A stretch of DNA of 64,000 nt from Tepidiforma bonchosmolovskayae (GCF_008838325.1 NZ_CP042829.1:372001-436000); one strand, 5' to 3'; positions 1-8,274 are shown, counted from the first letter of the stretch. Notes: a model not told the origin generated them from the letters alone. Made by a program: numbers and translations.

Positions 1-1
1 G

Positions 2-994
2 CTGGACGCGCAGGCAGCGACGCTGGCGGCGAACACGTCGTACTACCTCGGGCGCCCGGGCATCGACCGGATCGTGCTGCGGTTCTACCCGGACGAGCCG
101 CAGGCGATCCGCGCGTTTGCAGCCGGCGAGACCGACGGCGTCTACCTGCGCGGCCCGCGGACGCGTGCAGAGCTGGACGACGTCCGCGAGGTGGGCGGCA
201 AGCAGGTGAGCGTCGCGACGAGGCCGGTGCTGGCGATGCTGTACCTGAACAATTCGAACTCGCTGTTCCGCGACGAGCGGGTGCGGCAGGCGCTTTCGCT
301 GGCGGTGGACCGGAAGCAGCTGCTGGACGAGGTCTTCCAGGGCGTGGGGACGGCGACGGCGTCACCAGTGGTGCCGGGGACGTGGGCGTACGATCCCGAC
401 GCCGACGTGATTGCCCCTGACCTGAGCCGGGCACGGGTCCTGCTCCAGGAGGCTGGCTGGACGCCGCACCCGACGACGGGGATCCTGGTGCGGCAGGGGC
501 AGGAGTTCCGCTTCACGATCCGGACGGATAACGCGCCGGAGCGGGTCGCGCTGGCGAACGCGGTCGCGCGCCAGCTCGAGCCGTTGGGCATCCGGGCGTC
601 GGTGGCGAGCACGACCTTCTCGGTGCTGCGGCGCGACTTCCTCCAGGAGCGGAAGTACGAGGCGGCGGTGGTGTTCTGGGACCAGGGGCCGGACCCGGAC
701 CTGTACTTCGGGTGGCACAGCTCGCAGCTGGGGGCCGCGGGGCTGAACCTGGCGAATTTCGAGGATGCGGTCATTGACGACCTGATCGCGCGGGGCCGAA
801 CGTCGACTGACCCGGAGATTCGGCTCGACACCTACCGGCAGATCCAGGACGTTTGGCAGGGGATCCAGCCGAGCCTGGTGCTGGGGGCGACGGGCGCCGT
901 CGTCGTGCACCCGGGCTGGCTGCGCAACGCCGAGCCGGGTGTGCTGTTCACGAGCGCGAGCCGCTTCGTCGACGTGCACCGGTGGGCACGATGA
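2..994 (+). CDS. ABC transporter solute-binding protein, family 5 (5'-truncated)
   Basis: C-terminal part of a peptide/nickel-type (DppA/OppA, SBP_bac_5) extracytoplasmic binding protein that delivers a ligand to an ABC importer. The frame is open from base 2, so signal peptide and lobe I lie upstream of the window. Family hallmarks are visible: an F-x-AGETDG stretch, then L-Y-L-N-N-S with R-V-RQALSLAVDR (about residues 85-105 of the visible part), typical of this family, and a C-terminal YRQIQDVWQ segment. Ligand cannot be deduced. Its stop overlaps the fmt start (ATGA), an odd partner for a transporter subunit but consistent with tight packing here. Confidence 0.85.
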   Translation: MDAQAATLAANTSYYLGRPGIDRIVLRFYPDEPQAIRAFAAGETDGVYLRGPRTRAELDDVREVGGKQVSVATRPVLAMLYLNNSNSLFRDERVRQALSLAVDRKQLLDEVFQGVGTATASPVVPGTWAYDPDADVIAPDLSRARVLLQEAGWTPHPTTGILVRQGQEFRFTIRTDNAPERVALANAVARQLEPLGIRASVASTTFSVLRRDFLQERKYEAAVVFWDQGPDPDLYFGWHSSQLGAAGLNLANFEDAVIDDLIARGRTSTDPEIRLDTYRQIQDVWQGIQPSLVLGATGAVVVHPGWLRNAEPGVLFTSASRFVDVHRWAR

Positions 995-1926
995 GCGCAC
1001 GGCTGGCGTTCTTCGGCTCGCCGGCCTTTGCGGTGCCTTCGCTGCGTGCGCTGGCCTCGGCGGGGTACGAGCTGGTCCTCGTGGTGACGCAGCCCGACCG
1101 GCCGGCGGGGCGCGGGGGGCGGCTGACACCGCCGCCTGTGAAGGTGGCTGCCGAGGAGCTTGGGCTCCGGGTCATCCAGCCGACGTCGGTCCGAGGTGCG
1201 GCGTTCCGGGAGGAGCTGGCGGCGCTCGGGCTGGATGCCGCGGTCGTGGCGGCCTACGGGAAGATTCTGCCGCAGGGGGTGCTCGACACCGCCCGCCGGG
1301 GATTTGTGAACGTGCACGCGTCGCTGCTGCCGCGGTGGCGGGGAGCATCACCGGTGGTGGCGGCCATTCTCGCAGGTGATACGATCACCGGTGTGAGCAT
1401 CATGGAAATGGTCCTCGAGATGGACGCAGGGCCGGTCATTTCACGCGCGGAGGAGCCGATCCTCCCGACGGACACGACGGGTTCGCTCGAGGCGCGGCTG
1501 GCAGAGCTCGGCGCGCGCGAGCTCGTCCGTGTGCTGCCCGACTGGCTCGCCGGGCGGGTGACCGCGGAGCCACAGGACCCGTCGCAGGTGACGACCTGCG
1601 GCCTGATCCGGAAGGAGGATGGACACCTGCGGGCGACGATGACGGCGGCCGAGGCTGAGCGCGCGACGCGCGCCTACGACCCGTGGCCGGGGGCGTACAT
1701 CATCTACCGGGGCCAGCCGCTGAAGTGCTGGCGGGGCAGGGTCGCCGCGGGGCCGGAGGCGGCGCCCGGGGCGATGGCGGTGGTCGACGGCGAGCCTGCG
1801 GTGCGGTTTGCCGACGGGTGGCTGGTGCTCACAGAGGTGCAGCGCCCGGGGGGAAAACGGATGAGCGGGCGCGCGTTCGTGGCCGGGGAGCGCGGCAGAC
1901 TCGCGCCGGATGCGGTGCTGGCATGA
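991..1926 (+). CDS. fmt: methionyl-tRNA formyltransferase
   Basis: Transfers a formyl group from 10-formyl-THF to Met-tRNA(fMet) for translation initiation; cytosolic. 311 aa, normal length. N-terminal formyltransferase fold begins FFGSPAFAVPSL. The catalytic triad is intact: N107 and H109 in NVHASLLPRWRGASP, and D145 in the EMDAGPV segment. The C-terminal tRNA-binding OB-like domain starts near residue 210. The ATG at 991 was chosen because it overlaps the upstream stop (ATGA) and matches the family N-terminus; longer in-frame starts run into the previous gene. Its own stop overlaps rlmN. Confidence 0.96.
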   Translation: MSARLAFFGSPAFAVPSLRALASAGYELVLVVTQPDRPAGRGGRLTPPPVKVAAEELGLRVIQPTSVRGAAFREELAALGLDAAVVAAYGKILPQGVLDTARRGFVNVHASLLPRWRGASPVVAAILAGDTITGVSIMEMVLEMDAGPVISRAEEPILPTDTTGSLEARLAELGARELVRVLPDWLAGRVTAEPQDPSQVTTCGLIRKEDGHLRATMTAAEAERATRAYDPWPGAYIIYRGQPLKCWRGRVAAGPEAAPGAMAVVDGEPAVRFADGWLVLTEVQRPGGKRMSGRAFVAGERGRLAPDAVLA

Positions 1927-3086
1927 GCGGGGGACGGCAATCGCTGTACGGCATGCTCCCGGCGGAGCTCGAAGCGCTGCTCGCGGAGGGCGGCGCGCCG
2001 CGCTACCGGGCCGACCAGGTGCTCCGTGCGGCCTACCGCGGGTTTGCGGAGGAGTTTGCTGCGATTCGGCAGCTGCCGGAAGAGCTGCGGGGCTGGCTGG
2101 CGGAACGGCTGGAGCTTTCGCCGGCGCGGGAAGTGCGCAGGGTGGTGAGCGAGGACGGCCTGACGACGAAGCTGCTGCTCGCGCTGGGCGACGGGACGCT
2201 CATCGAGACGGTGCTGATGCAGTACCCGGCGGCCAGGCCGGGGGCGCATCCGCGCTCGACCGTGTGCGTTTCGACGCAGGCCGGGTGCGCGATGGGGTGT
2301 GTGTTCTGCGCGACCGGGCAGATGGGCTTCGAGCGGAACCTGAAGGCGGCCGAGATTGTTGCGCAGGTCGTCCACGTCGCGCGGCTGCTCCATGAGCGGG
2401 GCCAGCACGTGACGAACATCGTGTTCATGGGGATGGGCGAACCGCTGGCGAATTATGGCGAGACGATCCGGGCGGTGCGGGTGCTGACCGACCCGCGGTG
2501 CTTCGGCATCGGGCAGCGGCACATCACGATTTCGACAGTCGGCGTCATCCGCGGGATCGACCGGCTGGCGGGCGAAGGGCTCCAGGTCGGCCTTGCGATT
2601 TCGCTGCACGCGCCGAACGACGCGCTCCGCAGGCGGCTGGTGCCCACAGCGGGGCCGAACTCGGTGAGCGAGATTGTGGCGGCGGCGAAACGGTACTTGG
2701 CGGCCACGGGGCGGCGCGTGACGTTCGAGTACGCACTCATCGCGGGAGAGAACGACAGCGATGCGACCGCGGCGGAGCTGGCGCGGCTGGTGCGCGGGAC
2801 AGGCGCGCACGTGAACCTCATCCCGGTCAACCCGACGGCCGGCGGATTCCGGCGGCCATCACGGCAGCGGGTGCTCGCGTTCGAGCGGATCCTGCGCGAG
2901 GCGGGCGTGAACTGCACGGTGCGGGTGGAGAAGGGGACGGAGATCTCGGCGGCGTGCGGTCAGCTGCGGACTGACGCAGCGAACGGGGCGGTCATAGCGC
3001 TGGACGAGGTCAGGGAAGCAGTTTCCGGGCAAGCGCCCGTACGGCCGAAACGAACAGCTTCCCCAGCACCATCCCGAAGCCGATAG
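1923..3086 (+). CDS. rlmN: dual-specificity 23S rRNA / tRNA adenine-C2 methyltransferase
   Basis: Radical-SAM enzyme that methylates A2503 of 23S rRNA and A37 of some tRNAs. 387 aa. The [4Fe-4S] motif C122-x3-C126-x2-C129 (GCAMGCVFCATGQMGF) is present. C345 in AACGQL corresponds to the Cys that is methylated during catalysis, and C115 to the second catalytic Cys. The start at 1923 overlaps the fmt stop (ATGA). The last 30 or so residues are a basic, Pro/Ser-rich tail beyond the conserved core. The DNA for this tail overlaps the 3' end of the convergent gene at 3010-3378 by 77 bp. Confidence 0.96.
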   Translation: MSGGRQSLYGMLPAELEALLAEGGAPRYRADQVLRAAYRGFAEEFAAIRQLPEELRGWLAERLELSPAREVRRVVSEDGLTTKLLLALGDGTLIETVLMQYPAARPGAHPRSTVCVSTQAGCAMGCVFCATGQMGFERNLKAAEIVAQVVHVARLLHERGQHVTNIVFMGMGEPLANYGETIRAVRVLTDPRCFGIGQRHITISTVGVIRGIDRLAGEGLQVGLAISLHAPNDALRRRLVPTAGPNSVSEIVAAAKRYLAATGRRVTFEYALIAGENDSDATAAELARLVRGTGAHVNLIPVNPTAGGFRRPSRQRVLAFERILREAGVNCTVRVEKGTEISAACGQLRTDAANGAVIALDEVREAVSGQAPVRPKRTASPAPSRSR

Positions 3087-3378
3087 CGACCGCGGACCGC
3101 ATGTCGAGCAGGGTATGGACTTCGCCGCGGACGACGGGGGAGATGAGCACGCCCACGCGGACCTCGTCGACGGCGACGGAGCGGCCGACGACCATGCCGG
3201 CATCGGACTGGCGGATGGTACCGCGGTCGAAGGTGGCGACAGCCACGGCAGAGCGGGAGATATCGACCTGTTCGGCGGTCACGCGGCGGATCGCGCTCCG
3301 CTCTATGGCGAGGGTAGACTCGGGGATATCGGAGTCTGCGGGGTCGTGCCCGTCGCCGCGGGCGGGGTCGAGCGCCAT
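3010..3378 (-). CDS. conserved hypothetical protein with short strand repeats and C-terminal hydrophobic segment
   Basis: 122 aa, function unknown. After an acidic N-terminus come 15-20-residue units of the type RVTAEQVDISRSAVA / TFDRGTIRQSDAGMVVG / VAVDEVRVGVLISPVV, suggesting a short beta-solenoid or stacked hairpins. A membrane-inserted or amphipathic end (VAIGFGMVLGKLFVSAVRALARK) follows. Similar small proteins with repeated V-x-QGG-type units are, as I recall, common in Chloroflexota genomes, but no function is known to me. The ATG at 3378 lies 48 bp from divergent queA. Its end overlaps the rlmN 3' end. I cannot exclude a GTG/TTG start further upstream. Confidence 0.65.
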   Translation of the reverse strand: MALDPARGDGHDPADSDIPESTLAIERSAIRRVTAEQVDISRSAVAVATFDRGTIRQSDAGMVVGRSVAVDEVRVGVLISPVVRGEVHTLLDMRSAVAIGFGMVLGKLFVSAVRALARKLLP

Positions 3379-3426
3379 GGGGGCACCGTAAATCGCGCGG
3401 CCTGAAGGCGCAATCCCGGGAGGAGC

Positions 3427-4443
3427 ATGCGAACCGACGACTTTGCCTACGACCTGCCGGAGGAGCTGATTGCGCAGGAGCCTGCGGAGCCGCGGGATGC
3501 TGCGCGGCTCATGGTGCTCGACCGGGCAGCCGGGACGATTGCCCACCGGGTGGTTCGCGACCTGCCGGAGCTGCTGCGCCCCGGCGACCTGCTGGTGGTG
3601 AACGACACGCGTGTGATGGCCGCGCGGCTGTTCGGGCGCAGGGCAGACACCGGCGGGGCGGTGGAGGTGCTGCTGGTGCGCCCGTTCACCGATACGCGGT
3701 GGGAGGTGCTGATGAAGCCGGCGCGCCGGGCTGCGGAGGGACGGCGGTTCGTCTTCGATACGCACGAGGGCTCACTGGAGGCGGTGTGCGCCGGGCGCTC
3801 GGGAGAGACGGTTGTGCTGGAGTTCGAGCGGCCGTTCGACCCGGCGCGGGTGGGCGAGGTGCCCCTGCCGCCGTATATCAGGAACTTCCGCGGCGACCCG
3901 GAACGGTACCAGACGGTGTATGCGCGGGAGGCGAGGAGCGCGGCGGCGCCGACGGCGGGGCTGCACTTCACGCCGGAGCTGCTGGAGCGGCTGCGCGAGC
4001 GGGGAATCGAACGGACGGCAGTGACGCTCGAGGTGGGGCCCGGGACGTTCAAGCCGGTGAACGTGGACGACCCGCGGAAGTTCGACCTCCACGCCGAGCA
4101 TGTGACGATCCCGGAGGAGGCGGCTGCCGCAATCCGGCGGGCGCGCGCGGAAGGCCGGCGGGTGGTGGCAATCGGCACGACGGTTGTGCGGACGCTGGAG
4201 CACGTCGCGCGGGAGTGCGGGGAGATCCGGGCGTACGCGGGCTGGACCTCGCTGAAGATTCTGCCGGGCGACGAATTCCTGGCGGTCGACGTGCTGATGA
4301 CGAATTTCCACCTGCCGCGGTCGACCCTGCTCATGCTCGTGTGCGCGTTTGCCGGGTACGACTTCGTGATGGAGGCGTATCGGACCGCGGTGCGGGAGCG
4401 GTACCGGTTCTACAGCTTCGGCGACGCGATGCTCATCCTGTAA
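3427..4443 (+). CDS. queA: S-adenosylmethionine:tRNA ribosyltransferase-isomerase
   Basis: Adds the cyclopentene-diol precursor from SAM to preQ1-tRNA, giving epoxyqueuosine at position 34 of GUN-anticodon tRNAs. 338 aa, standard length. The N-terminus (DDFAYDLPEELIAQEP), the LLVVNDTRVMAARLFG block, the EVGPGTFKPV block and the C-terminal MTNFHLPRSTLLMLVCAFAG block are all family signatures. A GGGAGG ribosome-binding site lies 5 bp before ATG. A homologue of the mannosyltransferase that finishes a Q-derivative lies at 29380. A strong GC hairpin follows the stop. Confidence 0.96.
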   Translation: MRTDDFAYDLPEELIAQEPAEPRDAARLMVLDRAAGTIAHRVVRDLPELLRPGDLLVVNDTRVMAARLFGRRADTGGAVEVLLVRPFTDTRWEVLMKPARRAAEGRRFVFDTHEGSLEAVCAGRSGETVVLEFERPFDPARVGEVPLPPYIRNFRGDPERYQTVYAREARSAAAPTAGLHFTPELLERLRERGIERTAVTLEVGPGTFKPVNVDDPRKFDLHAEHVTIPEEAAAAIRRARAEGRRVVAIGTTVVRTLEHVARECGEIRAYAGWTSLKILPGDEFLAVDVLMTNFHLPRSTLLMLVCAFAGYDFVMEAYRTAVRERYRFYSFGDAMLIL

Positions 4444-4451
4444 ACGGCATA

Positions 4452-4479
4452 CGCCGGGGCCGGCAAGCCGGCCCCGGCG
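4452..4479. terminator. GC-rich hairpin between convergent genes
   Basis: Perfect 13-bp inverted repeat (arms 4452-4464 and 4467-4479, loop AA), placed 8 bp after the queA stop and 28 bp before the end of the minus-strand gene at 4507. No U-tract follows on either strand, so it may act as a bidirectional transcription barrier or RNA 3'-end stabiliser rather than a classical intrinsic terminator. Confidence 0.55.
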
Positions 4480-4506
4480 CAGGGGACCGTTCACCGAGGG
4501 CAGGGG

Positions 4507-5105
4507 TTACTTGAGGGACGCGATGTGCGGCGCGAGGTCATCGTCGGCGGGCGCCGGCTGCGAACCGGTCGACCAGCTCCGCACTTCGACGAGCAGCCCG
4601 CCGGAGGGGACGTAGTAGACTGCGCCGGATTCGGCCCGCTGCACGGCCACCTCCCGTCCACCGATGACCGCGGACCCGGTGCCGGCCGGGACAGCAGCAC
4701 CGGACCGGTAGATGACCTGGGCACGCGGCCCGGCATACCCGGCGAGGTCCGTCAGCTCCTTTGGAGGTTTGGCTCCCGCGTAGTAGTCGAGGACGAGGGT
4801 GCCGGCGGCCGCGCCCGGGGCGCCGGGTTCGAGGGCGACGGCCCAGAGCGAGAGGCCCCGGGAGGCGGCCGGGAGTGCGGCATCGACGCCGGCGCGCTGC
4901 GCAAGTTCGGCGAAGGCCTTCGTCATGTCGTGGGAGCCGGCGAGCGCGTGGTCCGCAACCGGGCGCGACTGGTCGGCTCCGCCTGAGCGGAGCACGCTGA
5001 ACGCGACGCTGCGAGCACAGCGACTGCGAAGGCGGCAGCGAGGACCAGGAGGCCCGCACGGGGAACCCGCGGCGCTGCGGAATGGACGGTAGGCACGTTT
5101 GCCAT
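4507..5105 (-). CDS. membrane-anchored hypothetical protein, apparent frameshift
   Basis: Translation should begin at ATG 5105, preceded by an excellent site (AGGAAGGAG, 7 bp away), giving a basic start and a clean membrane anchor (GLLVLAAAFAVAVLAAS). That frame stops at 4923. The rest of the protein, GC3-rich and protein-like (MTKAFAELAQRAGVDAAL ... VLDYYAGAKPPKELTDL ... VYYVPSGGLLVEVRSW), lies in another frame, open from about 5059 and ending at 4507. A one-base indel between about 4925 and 5040 would join them into about 200 aa with a TM anchor and an extracellular domain of unknown type. Either a decayed gene or a sequencing error. Without repair, only GTG 4995 could start the downstream part. 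Confidence 0.5.
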
Positions 5106-5160
5106 GTGCTTCTCCTTCCTGTTGCGTTACTGCGGGAACAGCCGGTCTGGCGGCGCCGGG

Positions 5161-6417
5161 TCAGCCGATGAGGCCGTTTTCCCTGAAGGCGGCGATTTCG
5201 GCGGGCGAGTAGCCGACCTCTGCGAGGACATCGTCAGTGTGTTCTCCGAGGGCCGGCGAGGCGCGCTTGATGCGGGTGGGGGTTGCGCTCATCTGGACCA
5301 CGGGTGCAGGTCCGCGCATCGGGCCGAGCAGGGAATGGTCGTACTCCTGGATGTAGTTGTTGGCGACAACCTGGGGGTCATCGAACAGCTCTTCGACGAA
5401 CCGCACCGGCCCGCAGGCGATGTCGAACGCGTCGAGGTAGGCGAGCCACTCTTCGTTCGTCTTTTGCAGGAACTTCTCTTCGCAGATTCGGACGAGCTCG
5501 GCGCCGACTTCGGTGAGGCGGGAGGTGTCGAAGCCGGGCTCGTAGCGCGGGTCGGTGATGCCGAGCGCCTCGCGGAAGCGCGCGCGGGGACCAGGGCCGA
5601 GGCAGCCCACGACGATGTAGGAGTCCTTCGTCTTGTAGGGCCGGTAGTAGATGTTGCCGGAAAGCTCAGGCGCGAAGCGGCGGCGTTCGGCGATGATCTC
5701 GGCCATGGAGGCCCCGCGGGCACGCGCCTCGGCGAGGTGGGCGAGCTTTTCGTGGCGGACCGGCTCATCGATGGCTGCGATTTCGCGGGAGCCGGCCTGG
5801 AGGGCGAGGGCTGAGAGGAGGAGACTGGAGCTGATGGCCTGGCCCTCTCCGGTGCGCTGGCGGTGGTAGAGGGCAGCGGTGATTGCCCAGGCGAGGGCGA
5901 AGCCGGTGACGACATCGGCGGGTGCGAAGGCGACCGGCATGGGGAGCCCGTTCTGGAGGTTGGGGTTGGAGGTGCTGAGGCCGCTCATGGCCTGGGCAAC
6001 GATGTCGTAGCCGCGGCGCATGGCGTCGGGGCCGTGTTTGCCGAAGGCGGTGTTCTCGGCGTAGATGATGGCCGGGTTGATGCGGCGTGCGGAATCGTAG
6101 TCGATGCCGAGCGCTTCGGGGACGCCGGGCCGGTAGTTCGTGATGAGGACGTCGGCCCAGGAAATGAGGCGGTCGCGGATGGGGCCGGTGCGGGGATCCT
6201 TGAAATTGAGGGCGATGCCGCGCTTGCCGCGATTTTGAACGAGGAAGTTCTTGCTCTCCTTCGGGATGATTTCGGCCTGGAGGCGCCAGGGTTCGCCTTC
6301 GAGGGGCTCAACCTTGACGACATCGGCGCCCATTTCCGAGAGGAGAGAGGCGGCGAGCGGCCCGGCGATGATCTGGGTGCAATCGAGAACGCGCACGCCT
6401 TCGAGGGCTCCGGCCAT
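5161..6417 (-). CDS. CaiB/BaiF-family (class III) CoA-transferase
   Basis: Transfers CoA between carboxylic acids without a ping-pong acyl-phosphate; cytosolic, usually dimeric interlocked rings. 418 aa. N-terminal VRVLDCTQIIAGP-x-AASLLSEMGADVVKVE is the family signature, and D138 in the RGYDIVAQAMSG block is the expected catalytic aspartate. The C-terminal segment with ERP-like TP-x-R-IKRASPALGEHTDDVL is also typical. ATG 6417 is chosen over longer reads because those run into the low-complexity repeat. GGAG lies 7 bp upstream. Substrate is unknown; the crotonases and ThDP enzyme 30 kb away may or may not be related. Confidence 0.9.
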   Translation of the reverse strand: MAGALEGVRVLDCTQIIAGPLAASLLSEMGADVVKVEPLEGEPWRLQAEIIPKESKNFLVQNRGKRGIALNFKDPRTGPIRDRLISWADVLITNYRPGVPEALGIDYDSARRINPAIIYAENTAFGKHGPDAMRRGYDIVAQAMSGLSTSNPNLQNGLPMPVAFAPADVVTGFALAWAITAALYHRQRTGEGQAISSSLLLSALALQAGSREIAAIDEPVRHEKLAHLAEARARGASMAEIIAERRRFAPELSGNIYYRPYKTKDSYIVVGCLGPGPRARFREALGITDPRYEPGFDTSRLTEVGAELVRICEEKFLQKTNEEWLAYLDAFDIACGPVRFVEELFDDPQVVANNYIQEYDHSLLGPMRGPAPVVQMSATPTRIKRASPALGEHTDDVLAEVGYSPAEIAAFRENGLIG

Positions 6418-6464
6418 AGAAGTGCTCCATGCGTGGGATACAGTGCGCGGATGATATACGAACC

Positions 6465-6609
6465 GGGAGCGGGGAGCGGGGAGCGGGGAGCGGGGAGCGG
6501 GGAGCAGGGAGCGGGGAGCGGGGAGCAGGGAGCGGGGAGCAGGGAGCGGGGAGCGGGGAGCGGGGAGCAGGGCGCGGGGAGCGGGGAGCGGGGAGCGGGG
6601 AGCGGGGAG
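6465..6609. repeat. 7-bp tandem repeat (GGGGAGC)n
   Basis: About 21 head-to-tail copies of GGGGAGC, with scattered AGGGAGC variants and one shorter, altered unit. It lies between the CoA-transferase start and the small gene at 6650. All G-runs are on the plus strand, so the array could form G-quadruplex or triplex structures. It reads open in several frames, producing low-complexity translations (GAGSGERGAGSGE) that I do not treat as genes. Confidence 0.95.
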
Positions 6610-6649
6610 GATGGAGGTTGGGGGGCGGCGGTGCGATGATCCGCGGGCG

Positions 6650-6859
6650 ATGGCAGGCAGCGACCTGACGAGGGTGGGGTTGTGTGCGGCGTGCCGGTGG
6701 AGCCGGCGCGTGGTGAGCGGCAAGGGCTCGGTGTTCTGGATGTGCGAGCGGTCGAAGGTCGACCCGCGGTTCCGGAAGTACCCTTCGCTGCCGGTGCTGG
6801 CCTGCGCCGGGTTCGAGGAGGGGGCGGCTGCCGGTGGAGAAATCGACGACCTGCGATAG
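6650..6859 (+). CDS. small conserved Cys-containing protein
   Basis: 69 aa. Pattern: LCAACRWSR ... SGKGSVFWMCERSKVDPRFRKYPSLPVLACAGF. This matches a widespread uncharacterised bacterial family in which C-x2-C, a later C in an FW-x-C-x-R/Q segment, and a final C in L-x-CAG-F/Y probably bind zinc, followed by the invariant DPRFxKYP. The start ATG 6650 puts the first Cys at residue 12, as usual for the family. It stands alone after the minisatellite and is not obviously in an operon. Function unknown. Confidence 0.75.
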   Translation: MAGSDLTRVGLCAACRWSRRVVSGKGSVFWMCERSKVDPRFRKYPSLPVLACAGFEEGAAAGGEIDDLR

Positions 6860-6915
6860 GCAGAATTGCGGAAACTCTCTGGTCTTTTGCTTGACGGGTG
6901 TGTTACGTTACGCGT

Positions 6916-7078
6916 CCGGCTGAAAGCGGGGCAGCTACCGGCGGGGTAGCCGTCGCGGAAAAAGCCAGGGGCTCGATGCCATCTCCCATTGCACCGAGCC
7001 CCCGCTTCCCGAGAGGGGAGTGTCCTTCCGGGCTTTTTGCGCGTTCGGTTAGGTAGTTGCCTCCTTTCAGCCTCTTTT
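6916..7078 (+). ncRNA. candidate structured small RNA next to ftsZ
   Basis: The 228-bp gap after 6859 folds into a nested rod. Arms 6918-6939 and 7052-7072 pair over about 21 bp with one bulge and two G-U pairs that work only on the plus strand. Inside, 6955-6966 pairs with 7031-7042, enclosing a hairpin at 6968-7002 and a GAGA-capped hairpin at about 7006-7020. An extended -10 (TGTTACGTT, 6901-6909) would start RNA at about 6916, and the outer helix is followed by TCTTTTGTT. I recognise no known family. A 6S-like rod is one possibility, and part of the fold is explained by the ftsZ terminator on the other strand. Confidence 0.35.
6958..7002 (-). terminator. intrinsic terminator of the dcw operon after ftsZ
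   Basis: On the minus strand a 12-bp stem (7002-6991 with 6979-6968, one G-U pair that is A-C on the other strand) is followed directly by TGGCTTTTT. It lies 85 bp beyond the ftsZ stop, so it is the natural end of the mraZ-to-ftsZ transcript. Confidence 0.65.
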
Positions 7079-7086
7079 GTTGCGTG

Positions 7087-8208
7087 CTACTTGAGCCGGG
7101 CGACGCGGCCGAATTCGTCGCGTTCGAGGTTGAGCGAGCGGAGGTTGCGGCGGAGGAAGGCGGGGAGTTCGGCGTCTTCCATGCTGCTGACCCCGGGGAG
7201 GTTGAATTCGCGGAGGCGGGTTGCCGAGGACTCGACGGGGTCGCCGATGGTGGCGACGCGCGGGGTGAAGCCTGTCGCGATGACGGTGATGTGCACCTCG
7301 TCGCCGACGCGGGGGTCGACGACGGTGCCGAAGATGATGTTGGCGGCCGGGTCGACGACTTCGGCGATGGTGCGGGCGGCGGCGTCGAGCTCGCGGAGGC
7401 CGAGGCTGCCGCTGTGGGTGACATTGAAGAGGACGCTGTGCGCCCCTTCGATCGACTGGTCGAGGATGGGGCTCTGGGTGGCAGCGCGGGCCGCCTCGAC
7501 GGCGCGGTTTTCGCCGGAGCCCTTCCCGACGGCGAGGAGGGCGGGGCCGGCCTCGCTCATGATGGTGCGGACGTCGTTGAAGTCGAGGTTGATGGAGCCG
7601 TTCTGGCTGATGATGTTCGAGATCGACTGGATGGCCTGGCGGAGGACGTCGTCAGCGGTTTCGAACGCTTCTTCGACGGTGGCGTTCGGCGGGCAGATTT
7701 CGATGAGGCGGCCGTTCGGGATGGCGATGAGGGTATCGACTTTGTCGCGGAGCCGGGCGATGCCCTCTTCGGCCTGCTTCATGCGGCGGGCCCCCTCCCA
7801 GGGGAAGGGCTTGGTGACCACGCCGATGGTGAGCGCGCCGCAGTCCTTGGCGATTTCGGCGACGATCGGGGCGGCGCCGGTGCCGGTGCCGCCGCCCATG
7901 CCGGCGGTGACGAAGACCATTTCGGTGCCGCGGAGGAGGTCGTAGATTTCGTCGCGGCTTTCGTCGGCGGCGCGCTCGCCGCGGGTGGGGTCGCCGCCGA
8001 CGCCGAGGCCCTTGGTGAGCTTTTCGCCGATGCGGAGGCGGGTCGGCGCTTCGGAGGAGGCGAGCGCCTGGGCGTCGGTATTGCAGGCGATGAACTGGAC
8101 GCCGGGGATCTTGGCGCGAACCATCCGGTTGACGGCGTTGCAGCCGCCTCCGCCAACGCCGATGACTTTGATGTCGGGCAGCAGGTCGGTGTCGTAACGC
8201 ATGCTCAT
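7087..8208 (-). CDS. ftsZ: cell division GTPase FtsZ
   Basis: Tubulin homologue that polymerises into the Z-ring. 373 aa. GTP-binding N-terminus IKVIGVGGGGCNAVNRM, tubulin signature GGGTGTG at residues 105-111, and T7 loop NLDFNDVRTIM are all intact. The linker after the core is very short, and the protein ends soon after a C-terminal motif of the D-x-PAFLRR type (DAELPAFLRRNLR), the site that usually docks FtsA/SepF. Last gene of the dcw operon, 66 bp after ftsA. M3 is an alternative start. Confidence 0.97.
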   Translation of the reverse strand: MSMRYDTDLLPDIKVIGVGGGGCNAVNRMVRAKIPGVQFIACNTDAQALASSEAPTRLRIGEKLTKGLGVGGDPTRGERAADESRDEIYDLLRGTEMVFVTAGMGGGTGTGAAPIVAEIAKDCGALTIGVVTKPFPWEGARRMKQAEEGIARLRDKVDTLIAIPNGRLIEICPPNATVEEAFETADDVLRQAIQSISNIISQNGSINLDFNDVRTIMSEAGPALLAVGKGSGENRAVEAARAATQSPILDQSIEGAHSVLFNVTHSGSLGLRELDAAARTIAEVVDPAANIIFGTVVDPRVGDEVHITVIATGFTPRVATIGDPVESSATRLREFNLPGVSSMEDAELPAFLRRNLRSLNLERDEFGRVARLK

Positions 8209-8274
8209 GTCGGTTGTCCTTCCCTTCTGACGAATGAGGCTGAGGATGGCGCTGGGTGGTGGTTCGGCTGCGGG

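Noticed and set aside
6465-6609. CRISPR array
   Set aside because: Units are 7 bp without spacers and there are no cas genes.
5863-6639. Plus-strand open frame ending in GAGSGE repeats
   Set aside because: It is the complement of the CoA-transferase continued into the 7-bp minisatellite.
6916-7078. Match to c-di-GMP, SAM, cobalamin or other known riboswitch
   Set aside because: Compared the conserved cores from memory; none fits, and no gene follows on the plus strand.
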